Below, piece after piece: positions 59,747 through 64,000 of a DNA stretch of 64,000 nt. A program made the translations under genes and the position numbers. Position 1 is the first letter of the stretch. Every line of letters starts with the position of its first letter. The stretch is from Marinovum sp048263515 (GTDB lineage Bacteria; Pseudomonadota; Alphaproteobacteria; Rhodobacterales; Rhodobacteraceae). The DNA is taken from positions 1 through 64,000 of the forward strand of contig NZ_JBLXEC010000015.1 of assembly GCF_048263515.1 (NCBI RefSeq). The letters are read 5' to 3'. The notes beneath the pieces were generated by a model, which worked only from the letters and a program-made list of their open reading frames with translations, had not been told where the DNA came from and ran no database searches.

Positions 59747-59815
59747 GTAGGCCTTTGACGAGTCACATTTGGTTTCATACGGCCACGGCCTCTTAACGGT
59801 CATTCTTGAGCCAAA

Positions 59816-60007
59816 GCGCGTTAACAGCGGCCAAAGGCCGCCGCGCATCATGCCAGAGGCATGCCTTCGGCCTGACGGGCCGCCCCACGGCACGGCGATT
59901 TGGCTGACAAGAGCGCGCCGATCTGATCTTTTCCGGATCTGGCTGGAATAAAGTGCTGCCGATCTGAGGTCGGCTCGCCGCACCGCGGCCCGACGATGCG
60001 CGGCTCG
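59816..60007 (+). repeat. Dispersed foldback repeat, copy E
   Basis: This is a full-length copy: GCGCGTTAACAGCGGCC, CCGCCGCGCATCATGCC, GGCGATTTGGCTGAC, GGAATAAAGTGCTGCCGAT and the right end CACCGCGGCCCGACGATGCG. The termini are inverted repeats. It lies between moaE and the convergent DUF1801 gene and could act as a transcription barrier for both. Confidence 0.82.
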
Positions 60008-60018
60008 CGCCATGGCCG

Positions 60019-60606
60019 TCAGCGGTCGTGCATGCCTTTTCCCTCGAGGATGCGCGGTGCCCATTTCTCGACCCGCTTCGCGCGGGTGCTGGACTGCTTG
60101 GCGCCCGAGATATGCAGGATGTAGCCGCGCTGGCGGCCGGGGGTGAGGGCGTCGAAGGCGGCGCTCAGGTCGGGGTCGGCGTCGAGGGCGTCGACAAGCT
60201 CGTCCGGGCGCTCCAGGTCGTCCTTGGGGAAGTCCACCCTCAGACCCGCCGCCTCGACCGCGATCGCCCGCAGGGTGTAGTCGCGGATCACCGCCGCGCG
60301 CCCTTCGATCTCGGACAGATCGGCAAAGGTCAGCATCCGCACCGAGCGGGAATTCGGCCCCGGCGCCACCAGCAGGCCCTCGGGGTCGTCCAGCAGCACG
60401 CCCTTGAAGAATGCCAGCGCGCAACGCTCCTTGAGGCCCCAGACCACGGCGACATTGCTGCCATGGGCGCAATAGACCGGGCCGCGCCACTTGAAGGCCT
60501 CGTCAAGCGGGGTGTCGAGCAGCATCGCCCGCAGCGCCCGCAATTCTGCCTGCCAGCTCTCGCGCTTGTCGAACCAGATGCCACAGCGGCGGTCGGGGGT
60601 GCCCAT
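60019..60606 (-). CDS. DUF1801/YdeI-family protein
   Basis: The protein has 195 residues. The N-terminal DUF1801 core (WQAELRALRAMLLDTPLDEA, FKWRGPVYCAHGSNVAVVWG) is joined to a YdeI-like C-terminus (ERPDELVDALDADPDLSAAF, LTPGRQRGYILHISGAKQSS, TRAKRVEKWAPRILEGKG). YdeI-type proteins are induced by stress and their biochemical role is unclear. GGAGAC precedes the ATG. Confidence 0.9.
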   Translation of the reverse strand: MGTPDRRCGIWFDKRESWQAELRALRAMLLDTPLDEAFKWRGPVYCAHGSNVAVVWGLKERCALAFFKGVLLDDPEGLLVAPGPNSRSVRMLTFADLSEIEGRAAVIRDYTLRAIAVEAAGLRVDFPKDDLERPDELVDALDADPDLSAAFDALTPGRQRGYILHISGAKQSSTRAKRVEKWAPRILEGKGMHDR

Positions 60607-60654
60607 GGATGTCTCCTTGTTGCCGATCCTGCCTCAGCCCGGCGCCAAGGCAAC

Positions 60655-60690
60655 AAAAAACCGCGCCGCCCGAGGGCAAACGCGGTTTCC
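60655..60690 (-). terminator. Rho-independent terminator of mscL
   Basis: On the minus strand AAACCGCG and CGCGGTTT form a stem with a GC-rich loop, followed by TTTTGTTGCC. It lies 23 bases after the mscL stop. Confidence 0.85.
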
Positions 60691-60712
60691 TTCACAAGAG
60701 GGGGGGCCGGGA

Positions 60713-61150
60713 TCAGCGCTTCAGCGAGTCGCGAATCTCCAGCAGCACATCCAGCTGGCTGGGGCCGGCGGGCTTGGTTTCGGCCGGGGCCGCGCTGTCT
60801 TCTTCGCGCATCGCGGCTTCCTTGATGCGGTTGACGCCCTTGACCAGCAGGAACACCACGAAGGCGATGATCAGGAAGTTGACCACCGCCATCAGGAAGG
60901 ACCCGTAGGCGAAGATCGAGGCTCCGGACTCGCGCGCGATCTCGAGGCTGGAACCCTCGGGCACGCTGCCAGCGAGCACCACGTATTGGTCGGTAAAGTC
61001 GATGCCGCCGGTGAACAGCCCGACGATGGGGTTGATCAGGTCGTGCACCACCGATTGCACGATCGCGGTAAAGGCGGCGCCGATGATGATGCCGACCGCC
61101 ATGTCCATGACATTGCCCTTGGCAATGAAGTTCCGGAATTCCTGAAGCAT
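60713..61150 (-). CDS. mscL: Large-conductance mechanosensitive channel
   Basis: The protein has 145 residues from MLQEFRNFIAKGNVMDMAVG, the standard MscL start (S1 amphipathic helix and TM1). TM2 is GSFLMAVVNFLIIAFVVFLL, followed by a charged linker and the C-terminal helix DVLLEIRDSLK. It releases solutes on hypo-osmotic shock. A second in-frame ATG upstream, at 61198, has no MscL homology. Confidence 0.97.
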   Translation of the reverse strand: MLQEFRNFIAKGNVMDMAVGIIIGAAFTAIVQSVVHDLINPIVGLFTGGIDFTDQYVVLAGSVPEGSSLEIARESGASIFAYGSFLMAVVNFLIIAFVVFLLVKGVNRIKEAAMREEDSAAPAETKPAGPSQLDVLLEIRDSLKR

Positions 61151-61278
61151 GTCTGTCCCTTCGCTTTTGTCCTCACGCGGTCCTTTTGGCCCTGCCACGT
61201 GATGTTGCGGGAATAGGGGCTTCCCGCAAGCGCTTTCATGGGAATTGGGCGGGCCGGTTCCCCGGACCGCCCGCAGGC

Positions 61279-61728
61279 TCAGCAGGGCAGCGTGCCGGTC
61301 AGAACGTAGCGCAGGATATCGACCACCTGCGACGGCTCGCGCGCCACGGCGAGGGCGGCGGCGTCGACCTCTTTCAGCGCGTGGTCATGGTCGGGCTGCT
61401 GCAGGATGATCAGCGACTTGCCAAGTGCGGCGGCATAGCCCGCGTCAAAGGCGGCGTTCCACTGGCGGTATTTCTCGCCGAAGCGCACCACCACCACATC
61501 GGCCTCTTCGATGCCCTTGCGGGTGCGGATGGCGTTGACCATGGCGCCTTTGTGGTCGTGCCAGTACTTGTTGTCCTCGGCGCCGAGGATCGCCACGCCG
61601 CAATCATCGCTGGCGGCGTGATCGGTGACCGGGGCGGTAAAGACGATATCGAGGCCCTGGGCGCCTTCGGTGATCTGCTCGCGCCAGTCGGTGTGGATTT
61701 CTCCGCTGAGATAGACATTGAGGGTCAT
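61279..61728 (-). CDS. YtoQ-family protein
   Basis: The protein has 149 residues. LNVYLSGEIHTDWREQI at the start, then GAEDNKYWHDHKGAMVNAIRTR (in part) and EADVVVVRFGEKYRQWNAAFDAGYA (in part), match YtoQ proteins, a nucleoside 2-deoxyribosyltransferase-like fold. The biochemical function is unverified. It is preceded by the sugar-transferase terminator, so it has its own promoter. Confidence 0.9.
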   Translation of the reverse strand: MTLNVYLSGEIHTDWREQITEGAQGLDIVFTAPVTDHAASDDCGVAILGAEDNKYWHDHKGAMVNAIRTRKGIEEADVVVVRFGEKYRQWNAAFDAGYAAALGKSLIILQQPDHDHALKEVDAAALAVAREPSQVVDILRYVLTGTLPC

Positions 61729-61747
61729 GGCATGCTCCGTAAGAAAA

Positions 61748-61771
61748 GGCCGGGGGATTTCCCCCGGCCTA
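61748..61771 (-). terminator. Terminator of the sugar transferase gene
   Basis: AGGCCGGGGG and CCCCCGGCCT form a perfect stem; on the minus strand TTTTCTT follows. It lies 32 bases after the sugar transferase stop codon. Confidence 0.92.
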
Positions 61772-61802
61772 GCATTGCCCTGTCAGAAGGTCGATACGCG
61801 GG

Positions 61803-62501
61803 TCAGTAGCCGGTGCCGCGCAGCACCACCTTGAAGGTGCGGCCGATCAAGGTAAGATCAGTGACAAACGACAGCTCGCGGAAGTAGCGGGCGTCAAAGA
61901 TCGCGCGCTCGGAAAAGCTGCTCTCGTTGCGGGCCGAGGTCTGCCAGATGCCGGTGATGCCGGGGCGCATGGCGTAATAGGCGGTGCCGGGATAAAGCCC
62001 GCGCTGGTCCACCATCATCGGCCGTGGACCCACCAGCGACATGTCTCCCATCAGCACGTTGAACAGCTGCGGCAGCTCGTCGATCGAGGATTTGCGGATG
62101 AAGGCACCGATCCGGGTGATCCGCGGGTCCGACCGCAGCTTCTGGCTGTGATCCCATTCCAGCCGCGCGGCCGGGTTGCTGTCGAGATAGGTCTGCAGCC
62201 GGCCCTCGGCGTCATGCACCATGGAGCGCAGCTTCCACATCCGGAAGACCTTGCCATTGCGGCCGATCCGCGCCTGGCGGTAGAACGGCGAATGGCCGTC
62301 CAGCGCGATCAGCAGGCAGAGCGGGGCAAGCAGCAGCAGCACCGGCGGCAAGGCCAGCAGAACCACGAAAACATCCAGGACGCGCTTTGCCCACTGCCGA
62401 TAGGCGCCGCGGACCAGCGGTTGAAACTCTTTAACAAATAGGCTGTCGGAGGAGGCTCTCTGAGCGGTCTCCACCGGACGCACATGCATTGTCAACGTCA
62501 T
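61803..62501 (-). CDS. Exopolysaccharide-type sugar transferase (undecaprenyl-phosphate glycosyl-1-phosphate transferase)
   Basis: The protein has 232 residues. One membrane helix (about 42-68) precedes the Bac_transf core: FYRQARIGRNGKVFRMWKLR (about 73-92), GAFIRKSSIDELPQLFNVL, GDMSLVGPRPMM, and YYAMRPGITGIWQTSARNE. It is the short PssY/ExoY type without the N-terminal hydrophobic domain. It transfers the first sugar phosphate to undecaprenyl phosphate for exopolysaccharide synthesis. No other exopolysaccharide gene is in the window. Confidence 0.93.
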   Translation of the reverse strand: MTLTMHVRPVETAQRASSDSLFVKEFQPLVRGAYRQWAKRVLDVFVVLLALPPVLLLLAPLCLLIALDGHSPFYRQARIGRNGKVFRMWKLRSMVHDAEGRLQTYLDSNPAARLEWDHSQKLRSDPRITRIGAFIRKSSIDELPQLFNVLMGDMSLVGPRPMMVDQRGLYPGTAYYAMRPGITGIWQTSARNESSFSERAIFDARYFRELSFVTDLTLIGRTFKVVLRGTGY

Positions 62502-63385
62502 GCCCTCCTGAGGCGGTCAATGACGAAGCGCCGCGCACCGTTTCATGTCTGCAGGCACACCTGATCCACCCGCCGAAGCGGAGCGAACACAAGGTCCCTC
62601 TTGTCGTAATTCAAGGCAGCAGCATCACCGAAATGGTGTCACATGCAGCGTGCAGACCGTAACCGTACACTTCACTCCCAAGTGAAAGCTTCAACCCCCA
62701 AGTGCCGTTTGCAAAAAATGTAGTCACCGATTGGCACGGCGTTTTTTGCTCGACTGAGAGAAAAATGGCCGGTCATCATTCTGCCGTCAAGTTGCCTCAA
62801 ATGCCGTTCAACCTTAACGAGAGCGGCTGGATGCCTGCCTGAAAACTCACGGAAAAGTGGAATTGGCGGGTGGGTGAGTCGGTGATTCGGGCGCGTTGAG
62901 CGGCCAGGTTCGGCGGCGCCGCTTGATGCGGAAATACATCTTGGACGGGTATTTGGGGTAGGATTGTAGTCTGCGTGTTGACAATGCAGCTGGATTTGTG
63001 TGGCACAACACCCCGTGGAAACAGTGAAGCGCCTAGTATATCGTTATTTTTCCCGGTTCCGGGGTCGGATTTTCCGCTCTTTCCCCTTGCCAGCCGTCCT
63101 GGTCACGGGTCTCGGACGGGGTGTCCGGCCTTTCAAAGGTGAGGTATCGCACATATTCTGACGCGAAGCAGCATCGAATTTGCCCGGGACTCCGCCCAAT
63201 AATTCTTTGTGATGCACGCACCACTCTTCTTATGAGAGTGGTCAATCCGCCGGTTTTGCGGAGATTGGTTCCGGTATCGCCTTGCAATCATGGCAGTGAT
63301 TCGACCGTCGCGCCCCTGCCAGCGTTGCAAGGCCGCGGCCAAACCACTATTGCCATGGGGAAATCCAACCATGGGGTCCGGCGGC
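62502..63385. other. Long AT-richer intergenic region
   Basis: These 884 bases contain no gene I can support. They include two 15-base direct repeats (62670-62684 and 62689-62704, CTTCAcYCCCAAGTG type) about one and a half to two helical turns apart, a -35-like TTGACA at 62978-62983 and the hairpin CCACTCT-TCTTATG-AGAGTGG at 63221-63241. Its length between a sugar-transferase gene and rnd suggests regulatory content or a small RNA. Confidence 0.45.
62670..62704 (-). promoter_or_regulatory. Paired direct repeats upstream of the sugar transferase
   Basis: CTTCACTCCCAAGTG is followed 4 bases later by CTTCAACCCCCAAGTG, an almost exact tandem 19-20 base spacing. They lie about 170-200 bases upstream of the sugar transferase start. 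This is the usual geometry of two protein-binding sites on the same DNA face. The regulator is unknown. Confidence 0.45.
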
Positions 63386-63997
63386 ATGGCACATCATCTC
63401 TATCAGCGCGATCTGCCGGAGGGGCTCGACCTGGGGCCGGTGGTCGCCATCGATTGCGAGACCATGGGCCTGCAGCCGCATCGCGACCGGCTTTGCGTCG
63501 TGCAGATGTCCTCGGGCGACGGCACCGCGCACCTGGTGCAGATCGAAAAAGGCCAGTCCGAGGCGCCGAACCTCTGCCGCATGCTGGCCGATCCGCAGGT
63601 GCTCAAGCTCTTTCACTTCGGCCGCTTCGACATTGCCGCGCTCTACAACGCCTTCGGCACCCTGGCCGCGCCGGTCTATTGCACCAAGATCGCCAGCAAG
63701 CTGGTGCGCACCTACACCGACCGGCACGGGCTCAAGCATCTGCTGCAGGAATTGCTGAGCGTCGACATCTCGAAGCAGCAACAGATGAGCGACTGGGGCG
63801 CGGCGGAGCTGACAAGGGCGCAGATCGACTATGCCGCGTCGGACGTGCTCTACCTGCACCGGCTGCGCTCGGTGCTGGATGAGCGGCTGGCGCGCGAGGA
63901 TCGGGTGGCGCTGTCGCAATCCTGTTTCGACTTCCTGCCGGCGCGGGCCCGGCTGGATCTCGCCGGTTGGCCCGATCAGGATATCTTTGCGCACTAA
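63386..63997 (+). CDS. Ribonuclease D-like 3'-5' exonuclease
   Basis: The protein has 203 residues from MAHHLYQRDLPEGLDLG. The DEDDy exonuclease motifs are complete: Exo I AIDCETMGL, Exo II HFGRFDIAAL and Exo III IDYAASDVLYL (Tyr-x3-Asp). It is shorter than E. coli RNase D because no HRDC domains follow, a form common in alphaproteobacteria. Another ATG lies at 63371 in frame. It probably trims structured-RNA 3' ends. Confidence 0.93.
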   Translation: MAHHLYQRDLPEGLDLGPVVAIDCETMGLQPHRDRLCVVQMSSGDGTAHLVQIEKGQSEAPNLCRMLADPQVLKLFHFGRFDIAALYNAFGTLAAPVYCTKIASKLVRTYTDRHGLKHLLQELLSVDISKQQQMSDWGAAELTRAQIDYAASDVLYLHRLRSVLDERLAREDRVALSQSCFDFLPARARLDLAGWPDQDIFAH

Positions 63998-64000
63998 GCG

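Noticed and set aside
62797..63006. 69-codon frame in the long intergenic region
   Set aside because: No ribosome binding site and no recognisable features. It may be chance in a non-coding stretch.

Overview
The window looks like a chromosomal segment of an alphaproteobacterium of the family Rhodobacteraceae (roseobacter type). The evidence is high GC, GC3-rich codon use, family-typical small genes (DUF1467, DUF1491, DUF2062, DUF5928, DUF6455, YtoQ), and the gene orders rpoZ-rel-pdxJ-acpS, lepB-rnc-era-recO and pgsA-moaD-moaE. No rRNA, tRNA or CRISPR array was found. Most genes are housekeeping, in short operons with frequent ATGA stop/start overlaps.

Layout. 1-4 kb: the tail of an IS3-type transposase, dispersed repeats, a HIT protein, a GT14/DUF5928 glycosyltransferase and a divergent sulfotransferase. 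4-9.9 kb: PfkB sugar kinase and nth, an AraC-Ogt fusion, an OmpA lipoprotein, FMN reductase, DUF1330, EI24 and nitroreductase. 10-15 kb: secreted and envelope proteins, including an M48 lipoprotein and a 634-residue OmpA protein with a Glu/Ala repeat tract. 15-21.5 kb: methylmalonyl-CoA epimerase, an orphan receiver, hemerythrin, aspS followed by an unannotated 20-codon gene, and an ArsR-SRPBCC-YCII operon. 21.5-30 kb: carB, then a lower-GC element carrying an 833-codon gene between imperfect inverted repeats, then mipA-like, DUF992 and uppP. 30-37 kb: gltD-gltB (glutamate synthase) and mtgA. 37-42 kb: a catalase-related haemoprotein, a dihaem cytochrome c and a divergent membrane-anchored cyclooxygenase-like haem peroxidase. 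42-46 kb: rnhA, ispH, cytochrome c, a YqaA-type protein, a NYN protein and folK. 46-57 kb: rpoZ, rel, DUF2062, pdxJ, acpS, betC, lepB, rnc, era, DUF1491 and recO. 57-64 kb: two META-domain genes plus a third remnant, pgsA-moaD-moaE, DUF1801, mscL, YtoQ, an exopolysaccharide-type sugar transferase, a long intergenic region and ribonuclease D.

The most interesting system is the three-gene haem cluster at 37.2-41.8 kb. A cyclooxygenase relative keeps the Tyr-X-X-His catalytic/proximal pair and lies next to a catalase-related protein and a dihaem cytochrome, a combination expected for an oxylipin (fatty-acid hydroperoxide) pathway. Also notable are a family of about 190-bp foldback repeats (five loci, all in the same orientation), an insertion-like element whose inverted arms enclose a 9-bp core in direct orientation, and a 20-residue cationic peptide gene with a perfect ribosome binding site behind aspS.
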